Origin: Oryzias latipes
Taxonomy: Eukaryota; Chordata; Actinopteri; Beloniformes; Adrianichthyidae
Assembly: GCF_002234675.1 (NCBI RefSeq)
Contig: NC_019864.2
Location: forward strand, 14,835,582 to 14,899,581
Direction of reading: 5' to 3'
Length of the DNA: 64,000 nt
A model generated the notes under the pieces. The model saw only the letters and a program-made list of their open reading frames with translations, did no database searches and was not told where the DNA came from. The position numbers and the translations under genes were made by a program. This document shows, one piece after another, positions 23,941 to 36,600 of the stretch; position 1 is the stretch's first letter, and each line of letters opens with the position of its first letter.

Positions 23941-25312
23941 CACAAAAAAAAACACCCCAGAAAAAGCTAACTTTTTATTACTACTATTAACTTGATCTCT
24001 TTCACTACAAGAGGTTGTGAAAGACTAAGAGCATTTGACAAATGTCAAAGCATTTGACATTTAGCTTTCCTAGGAACTGTTGAAAAACATATAAGCAAAC
24101 ATGTGAGTCCACAGAAAAACATCACTGCTAAACTAATTTAACAGACTAACGGAGACTAAAACATGAGGTTTCTTAAAGTTTTAAATGGATCAGTTCAATT
24201 GACTGTTGCCTCTCTGTCCCTGATGGGTGAGATAATGTATGGCACTGTCGCAAACACAGAATTAACTAAAACTTGTTGTTTCACATAATAGAATATATAA
24301 TTTGACACTTTGCCAAATTAAACATATTTCAAGGCTTGTGCATATTATTACTTGACAGTGGACAAACTAAAAACATACTTTGGGCCTTAGTTATAAAGAC
24401 AACCATGAACAGAAAATTTGCATAGACACGATTCATGCAGACATGACAACACATTTTTGCACTGATGTTTTTAGTTTTGACACCGCTAGGTTCATTGTTA
24501 ACTTGCGTTGATCTTGATAGAACAAGAATAAATCGTAATTTTCCTAATATTTTGTAATCCAATATGTCCATCAATTTTCAGAACCCGCCGAATCCCTTTT
24601 GAGGTCACGGTTGGTCCAATTGAATTTATTACACTTACAAGCCCAAAGGGCTGGGAGCTAAAGGAGTGATGGTGTGGATACACATTAAAAGTGCAGCTGT
24701 CAATGAATGAAAATACACTGTTCCATGTTTTAATGTTGTTTCCTTATTATATCATACACCAAAAGAGTTTACGATCTTTTTGTGATTAAATTGTTAAAAG
24801 TATCTGTGCATATAGCAAATAGAAATGGGGCCTTTGAAATAAAGGCAGGTGATTCAAAGGCTTCAAGAAGACAAGTCTCTGGGACTTTAGGTTTAAAAAT
24901 ATATTTAAAAATGCATAAATTATATTATAATTCATTGGTTTTCAAAGCTTAACAGATCAAACGGAAAAAAAAGCTTGTAATACAAACACAAATGTATTTT
25001 TCAAGCTTAATTCGAATGTTAATGTCTTTTGGATTTGCTATTTGCACAGCTATTTTCTGGCAATAGGTGCTGTAATAAAAGCATGACTGGTTATGTACTT
25101 AGTAGAAAATTCAAAAAAATGTTTTTCATCTTTCATTTAAATTCACTTTATAATTTAATTTGTTTTTATTTAATGTAAAATAAAAATTGAATTTATATAA
25201 CAAATTCATTTGTATTCCATAACTTTGTATAACGAACAAATGTTTTAGATTGGAAAAAGTCTATAGATACAGTCTTTTATGGTTAGTTTTTTAGTTGCAG
25301 GCCGAATTGTTA
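23941..25312. other. lmo2-caprin1 intergenic, middle part
   Basis: Mostly unclassified AT-rich DNA. At 24572-24615 a minus-strand fragment of the SINE 3' end (TGACCTCAAAAGGGATTCGG) is recognisable. Confidence 0.45.
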
Positions 25313-25531
25313 TGGTACCTACACCGGGTTCGTTGAAATACTGGGGAATTTTGTTGCCGCATTGTTTCCTTTGTATCTATAACAGAAATGTATTAATGTA
25401 AATACAAAAAGAGCACTTTTAAAAACGAGGCAGAAAAGGCAGGTGCTCAAGCACCCCTACTGCCCTAATATTGCACGTGCCTGTTCACCAGTTTATAAAT
25501 GATCATTTCTGTTGTTGGTAACCTTAAATTT
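25313..25531 (+). repeat. Unclassified repeat, uninterrupted copy (empty site)
   Basis: A roughly 220-bp unit running from ACCGGGTTCG to TGTTGGTAACCTT. A second copy at 59503-59905 is collinear and about 90% identical by eye, but carries a piggyBac MITE at the TTAA. Here that site is plain: GCACTTTTAAAAACGAGG (TTAA at 25419-25422). Family unknown. Confidence 0.8.
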
Positions 25532-25533
25532 AA

Positions 25534-25737
25534 CCCTTGTGCTATCTTAGATGACCCCACCCTGGCATTGATGTGTTCTCCCTACCATGACAAAGGTGGA
25601 TAAAGGTGGAAAGATTTCATTTAATCCATGGACACCAGTGAAGATCACAAATCATTGAAGAAAAAGGTTCAGCGCACTGTCTAGTGGGTCTAGATGACCC
25701 AACTCCCAATGTTAAAGTGCCTAGGATAGAACAAGGG
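25534..25737 (+). mobile_element. piggyBac-type MITE, copy 2
   Basis: A 204-bp element with intact TTAA on both sides (25530-25533 and 25738-25741) and termini CCCTTGTGCTATCTTAG and CCTAGGATAGAACAAGGG. It lies immediately beyond the 3' edge of the unclassified repeat at 25313-25531. Confidence 0.88.
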
Positions 25738-25741
25738 TTAA

Positions 25742-28700
25742 ATTAACAACAATATTCATCTAGTTAAAAATAAGATATCAAATTTAATGAAACATCAGTT
25801 TATATGACTATATATTTGACCAACTTCTGAAGTTATGAAAGAAGAAATATGCTGAGAAAGTGTTCCCAGAAGGCTGTTGTTCTGCGGGGTTAATGTGCTT
25901 ATATTTCAAACTGCCGTCCTCAAGCTTTCTTCCTAAAAGCGGTTCTGCTGCGGGGACTCGTCTTATCTGCTGCCAGTCCCTGAGGGGTGCCTGCAGGAGG
26001 GAAGGACACAAACAGCAGTTGGACTGGACAGAGAGATAACACAACTCTGTTCCAGCAGCCAAATGCAGCACTGCAAGATTGCAGGCAAACTGAAGATCCA
26101 GGACAAAAGCTTTTCTGGGCTAAACTCTGGATTGATACCAAACTGAGATGAAGTAAGGTGTGCTAGGTGCTGCTGTGTGCCAGCTTTGCCAAAGGCAAAG
26201 CAGCTTGACACGGATAGAAACAAAATAACAAATCCTTGATTGGAGAACAACTGTGTAAAGATTATGTGTTGTCTTTGCACAAAACAACACATTATCTTTA
26301 CATTTTTTTTCCCCTTTATTTAACCAAGTAAGCCATCAAGAATGTGTTCTTATTTACAAATACAACTTGGTTTTTTTTTACCTTCAACAAAACTGCTGAA
26401 TTATCCCAAAATGCAGATGAGTTTAATCTGTACACATAGGGGGTCTTTGAATGTTTTCATGCTGCATGGATACACTTGTCCAAAATAAACTAATCAAAAT
26501 AAAAAAAAGAAGAGAAAGTCACCGCTGGCATGACACAAGTCATCCACTGCTTCCTGTGGAGTTGACTGACAATGCCCAGAGGATGTGCATCTGGCATGCA
26601 GAGAGGATGCTTTCCTGTGGCTGCATTTGAGACTGCATTTGCTTCCTATCCCCAGCATGCATGATGGTACTCTTCAAACTAGAAAGGCTGGGTCCAGATG
26701 TTCCAAAGTGATAGGACTAACAAGTCAACCTATATCACTTAATGTCATTTAGCGGAAAACCTTTAGTATTTATGTCCCCAGACACCACGGACGTTATTAT
26801 ACATCTGGCAGAGACATTTTAAGTTTCAGTTTATTTTTTATACTTCTTGTGCAAGCTGGCTTTTTTAAAAACTTTCGTTGTTATTTTTTTTGTTCAGAGT
26901 TGCCATTTTTTTAGCTTTTATGTTGAATTTGGTTGTCAAACAGTCTGGACAACCTTTACAGAGGCTGAGTCACTCATGTCCAGCTTCCTGTTTTGTTTGT
27001 GCCAGAGAGCAGTGAAGAATTAAAGGGCCAGCCCCAAACACAGGCAGCGTCATACACAACATAACAACTTTACTTTCAACTCTGAACTTTTTAACATGTT
27101 AAAACCAAACAGAATGGGTAATTTCAACATTTTAACGTTCTTCCTGAAAGTTCTAGCTGTATTCTCTCCTCATACGGGACTCTGGACATTAGTGTTGACT
27201 CTGTGACTGCATGAGCTCTCAAACAGAAAAAGCAGAACCTACCACTTCCTGCCCAATCTGAACCGTATTTATAACCGGTTATTGTTTTAAAGCTGCTCCT
27301 TAACTGCCAAATACTGATAGGGTTCACTCCTATATAAAAGGCAACCAAATGTCCCCCTTGTAAAGGTCAGAGGTCAGATGAGGACCCACCCCGGAAAACA
27401 TGCAAGGCTGTTCGATTGTTGAAGGCTGTGGAAATGAGTCACCCGCTGAAAGGGAGCTTCATTTGCTCTTGGGATCCTCCCATAATCAGTATTATCCCTA
27501 AAAGAAAACACAGTGGAACAGTACAATCAAATAGCTATGCAGCCATGTTAACAGCTTCCTGTGTCCAGCAAAACAATAGAGCTGATTTCACTTTGTCTTA
27601 AACAGACATTTACTGTTTTCAAAACTGAAGGAAAATTAACAACACACAAGCGTGTCTTTGACAATGAAAGCTTTTTTGAACACAACAATTAGGATGTTAG
27701 GCTGTTGAATTTACATCTAAAACAAAAAGAAAAAATAGGTCTGCGTTTGCCAAAATTGGGTCGCTAAAATTATTTGAACTTTAGCTAATAGATTTTTGTC
27801 AAGTTTTTGTTTGTTTGTAGTATTCTGACGTTTTACCGCCATCTAGTGGTAGGAATCAAACACTTGTAAAAAAAAGTAGGACTTGCACTTCTGACTGCAG
27901 AAAAAAAACAACAACTTCTGACTGCAGAAATGTTTTGATAGGAAGATGACCCTCAGTCTCTGCACAAGAAAGAAGAAGGAAAATACCAAGATTCATTATA
28001 GAAATTAAACTCTCACATATGGATGTTGGTTGGCTGCAAGATATACTATAGTAGCTAATATAATATGAAAACCAGCAATTCTTCAAAAGAAGGTTTAAAC
28101 ATCAACCTCAAAAAATTTCAGTGAAAAAAAACACATAATCTACTAAATACACAAGCCAATAAATTGTTTAATTTCCTTTGCTAGATTATTGTTATTGTTA
28201 AAAAATATTAGCATCCCCTATATATTAATTATTATAGAAAAAGACAAACAGTTTTTGTTTCTTAATTTAATAACTAATAGGGAGAAAAGACTATTACTAT
28301 GAACACGTAGAGAGGCAGAGGGATCAGAGGCCATTTGGGGGACCAGTAAAAATTAAAAAATATTTTAAAGGAAAATATGTCATTTCCAGAAGCAAAAAAG
28401 ACAATTGCAAGGATATTTCACTGACTGAAAGGTGAATGTGATTATTTTTTAAACATTAACCAGTAAAGTTAGCTTTTATGTTTTAAAAACTAAGAATTTA
28501 TTAGGCATAAAACCAATGCAATGACTACACTAAGGTAGCGGGTCAGTTTGTCCAAGATTAAAGTCCTTTCTAGATGTTTAATTAATTTATGTTTGCAGAT
28601 TTCTAGCTTCAGTTTCATCACATACCTAACTCACACTCACAAATTTGTGAAACTTTTTGACTTCGACATTGCATTAAGTGTAACTGATTTGTTTCACAGT

Positions 28701-29449
28701 CAAACTTGAAACGTCTCCCTTACCCTCACAACAAATCCTTTTTGTCACACACAGGATGGTCTTTTTGCTCAACAGTATTAATCATAATTATTTGATTAAT
28801 ACTGACTCACATTTCAAAATAAAATTTTGTAGGCCTACTCTGTTTCTTCCTTAAAAAAATTGTTCTTTAAAGTAGTGTCTGTTTTAGTAAGTTTAATTGC
28901 ATGTAATATAAACAAGCTGATTTTGTGTCTGTTCTTTTGAAGTATTATTTGTATTTTTTTTAACTTTATTGTACAAAACGTAAGTACAATACAAAACACA
29001 ATTTTGCAAAATAATCTTCAGATATGCCAGGGGAGCATACATATTACATGCATTTTACATAAAAACATTCAGGTTTCTACAACATTCATACATAACAACA
29101 TAACAACAAACATACAGTTTTCTGGTTAAGGCTTTTGGAGATGTTAATGAGATAGATTTCAATTTGTTTGATTAAGACAGGGGGGGAAAATAGAAGATGA
29201 AGAAAATTTGCATTTTTTATTTGTATGTTGTTGAGAGGGTCTTTTTAAAAGGCTATTCAAAATTATGCCTGATAATAAACGTTAGCCTAAAACACGTATT
29301 TGCTTCCTATTTTATTTTTATAATTTAGGGTTAATTTTTTTGTATATTCATTTGAAAGTTTATTTCATAAATAGCTGAAATATCTAATTTTTAGAGAATT
29401 ATTTTTGTTAAAATGTTTAGGCAGAACTTAGACAGCTAAAATAGGACCA
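25742..29449. other. lmo2-caprin1 intergenic, last part
   Basis: No exon or classified repeat. Several GATA-type sites occur near 25960-26220 (CTTATCTGCTG and AGAGATAACA), about 3.5 kb upstream of lmo2. From about 28900 a T-rich low-complexity segment occurs. Confidence 0.45.
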
Positions 29450-29520
29450 TAGCCTTTATAAAGAATTTCTCCGTCTTTCGAGCCGTCTCAGTTGTCGGTG
29501 AGGCCGGCGGGGCGGATCCC
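29450..29520 (+). promoter_or_regulatory. Candidate caprin1 promoter and non-coding exon 1
   Basis: The first coding exon of caprin1 begins exactly at an acceptor (…TTCTAG then ATG), so a non-coding exon must lie upstream. The best candidate is here: TTTATAAA at 29455-29462, then CTCCGTCTTTCGAGCCGTCT, then a consensus donor GTTGTCG|GTGAGG with exon end at 29497. The following 300 bp are locally CpG-rich. This is inferred from motifs only. Confidence 0.35.
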
Positions 29521-30623
29521 ACACCAGAGTTAAAGAGAAAATAAAGCAACACAACAAAAATTACAACTTGGCCTTTTTATACAGTTCTCCATCAAGCTCC
29601 CCTGTGGATTTATATAACTGCAAGGTGGGTGAATAAAGGCTTGGGGGGCCGCGAAAAAGGGCTCCTGCTTTGCTCTAAGTTCGCACGCGTTATCAGACCT
29701 GCAGCTAGCAGTGCGCGAAAATGCTAAGTCAGTGGTGGGTGTTAACTAGTTCGGCCATGGCCCTACCTCAGAACTGCGAGAAACACCGGTTCACACCCCG
29801 GTGAACTAATAACAGAAACAATCAAACAAGAACATAAAATCATCAAATTTAAATTAATGTACGAATGAAATCCAATGTATGAGCTTAGTCACAGTTGGTG
29901 CTAAAGTTTGTCGGTTAGGTAGTCGTGCAGTAGTTTCGGGGCCTTCCGATTACCAATGATAACAGAAATAATTTATGAATAGAAAACTTGTGTCACGCTG
30001 GATGAAAATCCAGATTTTCTTGAAAATACAGTTAGATCTGTTCTTCCTGGCAGTGTTGCAGTCGGTTTTAATCAGCTAACGCATCTGTTGTTAATGTACT
30101 TGTTCACACCAATCTCTGTCACAAAACAACATCATGCGATCTTAAAAATTTGTTAGTCTGGTAGAAAATCTCTTTAAACTAGTTTAGTAGCGTGACACGT
30201 CTTTGAGCTATGCCAAGAAAAAAAAAATCCAGGATCATTGAACATTTACATTAATAAATCTTATAGATACATTGACTAAATAATAGTTGAGGATTGTTTC
30301 AGGACGCAGAGGTAAAAAGGCAAAGGTGCCCTGAAGATTCTGCAAAAGTGAAACTGATACTTAAAATGTGTTGAACTTTTTTTTTCCCTGAATGGAGGCA
30401 ATGGAAAGTTGGTGCAGAACTTTTGTGAGAAAAAAAATCCAATAGAACAGAATCCAAAGTAGTGTTTAGAAATACTTTAATCTTATTGCACTTTTTATTG
30501 CTCTTGTGCAGATTGTGGTTTGCATTGTCTATTATTTCTTTTCTGGCGTGTCTTTATGTACAAATAACACCTGACTTTATAATTGAGATTTCTTTTTTTT
30601 TTTTTTTTTTTTTTTACTTCTAG

Positions 30624-33600
30624 ATGCCCTCTGCAACAAATGCAAATACCCCAGTGCAATCTGCCAGCCCAGAGGTGGGATCCGCTCCAGGCTTAATGGG
30701 CAGTTTTGCACAGGGTGGACAGTCAGAAGTCTTGAAGCAGGTGCTGTGCATTATTGACAAAAAAGTCCGCAACATGGAGAAAAAAAAGGTGAGCCTTTTT
30801 CTTTAAATGGCTGGTGGGTACCCTCACCGGACAAAAAGTCCAATAGTTTAATAAGAGTGCCTTTGTAATATCTGAATATTCATTTAATTTATTTTTCTTT
30901 TATTTTAGAGCAAATTAGATGATTACAGTGTCAAGAAGAATAAAGGAGAAGGTCTGAACCAGGACCAGCTGGTGGGTTTGTTGAAGTCACAGATTTTCCT
31001 CAATAAAATCTTTTAAATATTTCGCACAAATTTAATTCTTGACCTTTAATCTTCATCTGTTTTAGGAGGCCCTCTCTAAATACCAGGAAGTAATGAACAA
31101 CTTGGAATTTGCCCGAGAGTTGCAGAAGACTTTTATTACTCTGGGACAAGATGTAAGGACGACAAAGATCAGAATACAAAACTCAATTTGGTCATTAAAA
31201 AATTGTTAATATTGAAATGAGCCAAACTTTTCAGTAGTTTAGTTCAGTGACAGCCGAGTGCATTCCGACACCTTCAAGTGTTGATCCCTGTCTGAACTTT
31301 ATACGCATTAATGTGATCCATACAATACTTTGTGGAAAAAGATGCATCAGGCCATTCATTTAAAATTAAAATCGTGTCCAAAATTGTTGTTTTGGGGACA
31401 AATAGTTAATAATTTATAGCAGATTTGTTGTTGTTTTTTTAAATGTGTTGGTACCAACCAATTAACATTTAAGGTTTAGTTTTTGCTTGAGATTATAAAT
31501 TAATATTGTAACTGTATTTATCAAAACTAGTTGAGCACAAAGCAGTATAACTGCAAGATTCAAGTTCATTTTTACGGCAAACTCCAATTATGGTTCGTCT
31601 ATCTTGAAGAAGTTGATGGGATTTATGGGCAGCTCTTAGATTATTGGTAACAGGGAGGTTTTTGCCTAAAATCCGATTTAAAAAGCAATCCTTCTACGTA
31701 ATTGAATTGACTGTCATTTAGCCTGACAATATGGTGAACAGGTCGTAACTGTTTGATATTTTCATTGACATATTGAAATGTCATCTGGAAAATTAATAGA
31801 AAAATGACCAAGTTTTGGTTTTAATCAAACTGCTGAGGCATCCGTTTATTGTTATGCTTCACTTGAAAAAGTCGGGCAGATGCAGCCATCTGGACCTTTA
31901 CCAATCTAACTTTAAGTGGCTTGTGTGCTTGACGGTCAGATCCAGAAGGTGGTGAAGAAGTCTGCGCGGCGGGAGCAGCTGGTGCGAGAGGAGGCGGAGC
32001 AGAGGAGACTCAAGACGGTTCTAGAAGTGCAGTTTATCTTGGACCGGCTGGGCGACAGCGCTGTGCGGCAGGACCTGAAACAGGGAGTCTGCGGCTCAAC
32101 TCTGCTGACGGACGAAGACTTGGCAGCTTTTGATGAGTTCTACAAGTTGGTGGGACCAGAACGTGATCAAAACGTGAGGTTCGTTGGATTTTGTTTTTGT
32201 TTGCTTGCTTTTTTCCCACTAAACGGTGATGAATCTGTTTTGTTGCATATCCTAACCGTTGATCTTGCCTCTTGCAGGTTGACTGACCAGTATGACGATG
32301 CATCTGTGCACCTCTGGGACCTACTGGAAGGAAAGGACAAAGCTGTCGTTGGAACAACGTGTAAGTTGGGTTTCTGTTGTGTTTAGATGACTTCTAACAT
32401 GTTTGTGTCTTTTATTAACCATTTAAAAGCTGTCCATAACAAAATAAGTATGAAACATTTCCACGCTCATTTTAGTGCCAAACAGCCATTTCAAGTGTAT
32501 GTTATGGCTGTCCATCAGAATCCATGCTCTGCATGCATTTTCTGACACCATAGTCTGACAGAAAGGAGCTGAAAATAATTAATCTCAAACTTAAAAGTGG
32601 TTTTAAGGCAAGGTTGTTGAAGGCTCCAAACAATGGCTTTCTGTCAAACTGCTGTAGCCATTAGCTGGTTTTAATATGTTAATGTAGTATGTGCTTTGTA
32701 TTCTGCTAATGTAGCATGTGTGAGGTGCTGTGATGTGAATAATCGGGGTTTGGGACATTGGCATAGTGCGTTCTCAGCGATCTGTCCTCAGGCTGCTTCG
32801 CATTGCTGCATTTTGCTCATGGCTGGGGGGGTGGCTGAGAGCTGCAGGCTAATCCTGACTCAGCAAAGTGGCGGCCTGCCAGAGGTGCTGTCACCTTTGG
32901 TTCCTTTGGCCAGATCTGTGAACCCAAACCAGGAAGCCGTTGACCCAGTTCCTCATTGTGACACCAGCTGACCTCTTTGCCTCATTCGGGGGCTCCTTTA
33001 TGAAGCCTTGGACTGGAGATCTGTTGAAGCTGGATCAAAACAAAATGACTGAGTCATGCTATGGCAAACTAGGGCTGTGGATCGGTACATAGGAGGCAAT
33101 CTGAAACGACTCAAGAGCATTCACCACGATTCTTGCAATTTAATCTAAATATGACAGAAATATATATTTGCTACTTTCAACAAAGGTTTTTCTGACAACT
33201 TCCTGGTTAACTTCTACAGTAAATGAAACAAAAACATAATTGTTTCTTTGGCTCATTAAACAACAAATCTGAAAAATGTTTTTACATCCTCAAAGTTCAG
33301 TTGACTGCAGTTCAGGTAGATGGATCAGAAAAGGACTTCATATTTTTGGGAACGGATTGCGAATATCTGAGTATTCCGATACTCATTACAGCCCAGTCGA
33401 TCTTTTTTGCTGAAAATTTGTGATTGAATGCAGTGTCCAGTTTCTTAATTTGTAACCTCTTAATGCTGAAATCAGTCTGAGTTTGGCCTCTCAAGATTTA
33501 ATTAAAATGTTCAAAATGTCTCCTCAGACAAAGCACTAAAGGAGACCTTGGACCAGGTTCTGCTGAGCGGCTATTTTGACAGAATACCATCCCACCAAAA

Positions 33601-36600
33601 TGGACTGTGTGAGGAAGAGGAGGAGGAAGAGGAGGTGTTGGAGGAAGAGCCAGTCACAAACACAACCGCAGTGACTGGAACTGAGGTTTCAGAAGCAGAA
33701 GAACAGATCGTCGTTGAAGGTCTTCTTTTTTTTTAAACTGTGCTTCGTTTAATGTTTTGAATGTGAGTCGTAGGAAAGCAATTGAGGATCAATTCAAAGA
33801 CTCTTCTGACTTTACAGAAGCTGAAGTCATTGAGGAGTTTACAGAGCCCCTCGAAGTGGAAACGGCAGAGGTAGGAGCATTTCTGTGGGGTACTGCAGGT
33901 CACCGGTCATTTGCTCCGTTATTGTTGGTGTTAAGCGTGGATGGGACAAAATCTCTGACTCCAGTTCCATAAACCTACTGTTTATTTAAGATCCTCTAAA
34001 CTAACACAACAAATACTACAAAGCTCTGTCGATTTTTGGAGCAATCCAAGCTGAGATAAACCCATCCAAAGCTTAAAATATGAAGGTCAAAATTGATTCA
34101 TTTCCTAGTATTGATTAAAACACTCAAAGATCTTTTCTGCTGCATCCTGTTGTGATTAAAGGGAAAGTAGAAATAGATCATTTTAATAAAACTAAAGATG
34201 AGCCTGAATACCCAAAGGCTGCAGCTCTGTGTCTTTGATTGATTGACTGCATCAGGTGGATCCAACCAATTAGAACAGAAAAGTCTAGAATCCAGACAAC
34301 ACCCCTCAAGGCCAAAAGCTGCCACTTTTGTTGAGGTGCCAGTTAAAAAGTTTTACTGTTTAATGTAGAATTGTGTTTATCATGTGTTAATCAAAGGCAT
34401 CTATCTGTGTGTCGTGTGACTGTGATGACTGTTTATACCTTGCGTACTCTGCAGTTTCCATCTAAAGCATCTGAGCTCCACTTTCTGTCTTTCAGTTTGT
34501 AAACAGACAGTTCATTATAGACGGGGCTTACAGTGGAAGTGAAAAGGAGCAGGGGGGTGAATGGACCAGGGAAACAGAGGTACACATCATTTCATCGTTC
34601 TATATGAAACAACTCCTTCCACAATGTTGTGTAATAGGCTTCCATGTAGGAGGAAATGGATAGACATGCCCATGGTTACACACCTTTTTGTTTTATAGAG
34701 ACATAAACACACAAAAGCAGCAGAGATGTGCTATAGTATTCTGCAAATTTAGAGCCTAAGTTGAAATATATCACTCCCAATTAAAGAAATATGGTTGATG
34801 TCAGAGGTCTGCAACTTTCAACACTTAGAGCCATCCTGGGTAAATTTCTCTCAAAAAGCCAGAAAGTCTATAGAACAATAAGAAACTCCTTTGAATTTAT
34901 ATTACGGTTACTATTTTGATAAATGTGAATGAACTATTGTTTTTAGAGAAACCATAAATAAATAAAAAACATACAATAGCCCTTTTTCTTCTAAATATGA
35001 AATGGTTTATAACAAACGACTGAGGTTTACATGACTTCCTTTCAAAATAAGGCGCACTGTGTCACATTGGATTACAGTAATCCCCCCGTATTCGCGGGGT
35101 TTAGGTCCCCCCCCCCCGCGAATAACGAAAATCTGCGAATAATTGACGCTGTTTTAAAACTCCCGGAGCCAGAGCCTCTGCAGAGTCAGAACCTTTTTCT
35201 GCCGTTTGGGTTCATTTCCAGACGCTGGAGATGATGCAGGGCGTTTGGATGGCATCTTAAACGCGTAAACAATACTTTACAGTAAAGTATAGAGTAAATC
35301 GTTTTTCAAAATTCGCGGAATGAGCGCTGTTCTGCGCCTCACGCTTGTGACGTCACGTCATCTGCGGCCACCCGCGAATGGGCGGGGGATTACTGTATCT
35401 CAATGCAGTAAATGTAGTAGTAGATATTGTGGTGTCTGCAGTGAAGAAATAAAAAAATAAACAGTTTGTACTGTTTGTAGTGCAACTTGGCAAGAAATGT
35501 TTAAACACAGAGCTAATTAAGTAACCCCCCCATTTTTCAGACAATAAGGCACACTTGTGACCTCTGGTTGTGCTTACTAACTTCAAATTGATTTACTGTG
35601 GTACATGGCGCACAAAAGTATGTGAAAGTGTTTCAGGTTAACTTTAGTGAACTATCAAACCACGCTGCTTGATGGATTATTGGAGCATTATGGGTACTGT
35701 AGTACTGTTGTGGAGTGATGTTGGCCTCAACTGTTTGTAAATGAGTTGAATAAAGTTTGACTCATCTGTTTAGTTTGATGCGCCTTGCAGTCTGAAAATT
35801 ACGTTACTCTTCAAAATTAAAAACATGAAAATTTTTCTTTAACCACAATTCCTAAAAATCCTGTTTTGTAATGAATCTACTGGTGAGTGTAAAGAACTGC
35901 TCTCTGGTTTTCTTCTCCTCTCAGGTTGTTGGTGCTTTGCAGCAGCAGCAGCCGCCCTTACAGCCTGCAGTCCCCCCCGGCTCTCTTGAAACCCACCCCA
36001 TAGACTTATCGTCTCCCGTTCCACCCAGTGACCCCATGGTCCGGAAGCAGGTCGTGCAGGACCTCATGGCACAAATGCAAGGACCTTACAACTTCATGCA
36101 GGTGAGGTGGAACTCTTGGGAAACAAAAGTTGGCTCGACTTTGCGTTCTGCTGTCCTGAACGCTTTTCCTCTCAGGACTCCATGTTGGAGTATGATGGAC
36201 AGCCCATTGACCCGGCTATTGTGTCAGCGCAGCCTATGAAGCCCGCTCAGAACATGGAAGCTCCACAGATGGTTTGTCCTCCAGGTAAGTTGTAGCTGAT
36301 TATGATTAAAAACAGCTTCTTTAGATTTCCGATAGGCTGATAGAAGTTCCACCGTTTCAGTTCATCCTGAATCCCGGCTATCACAATCAAACTCTGTTCC
36401 TGTACAACCTGAACCCACGCAAGTGAGTGGTTTTATCTGATCAGTATATTCTTTGAAATATTACTCAGATTTCCGAGTTAAAGTATTCTCTTCTCTATTC
36501 CCAGGTGCCCATCGTCTCTCCAACCCCCCCACCCATGTATCAGAGCTCACACGCCCAAGAGCCTCGACTCTCACCTGAGGTCATCGACCCCATCCAGGTA

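Noticed and set aside
25808-26292. Overlapping minus-strand frames of 73 to 109 codons
   Set aside because: Three frames of the same segment are open at once, which fits chance in a GC-balanced stretch rather than coding. No domain is visible.
31916-32386. Single 156-codon exon for caprin1
   Set aside because: The open frame reads through introns. Splice sites at 31939/31940, 32178/32179, 32277/32278 and 32360/32361 restore the known Caprin-1 sequence.
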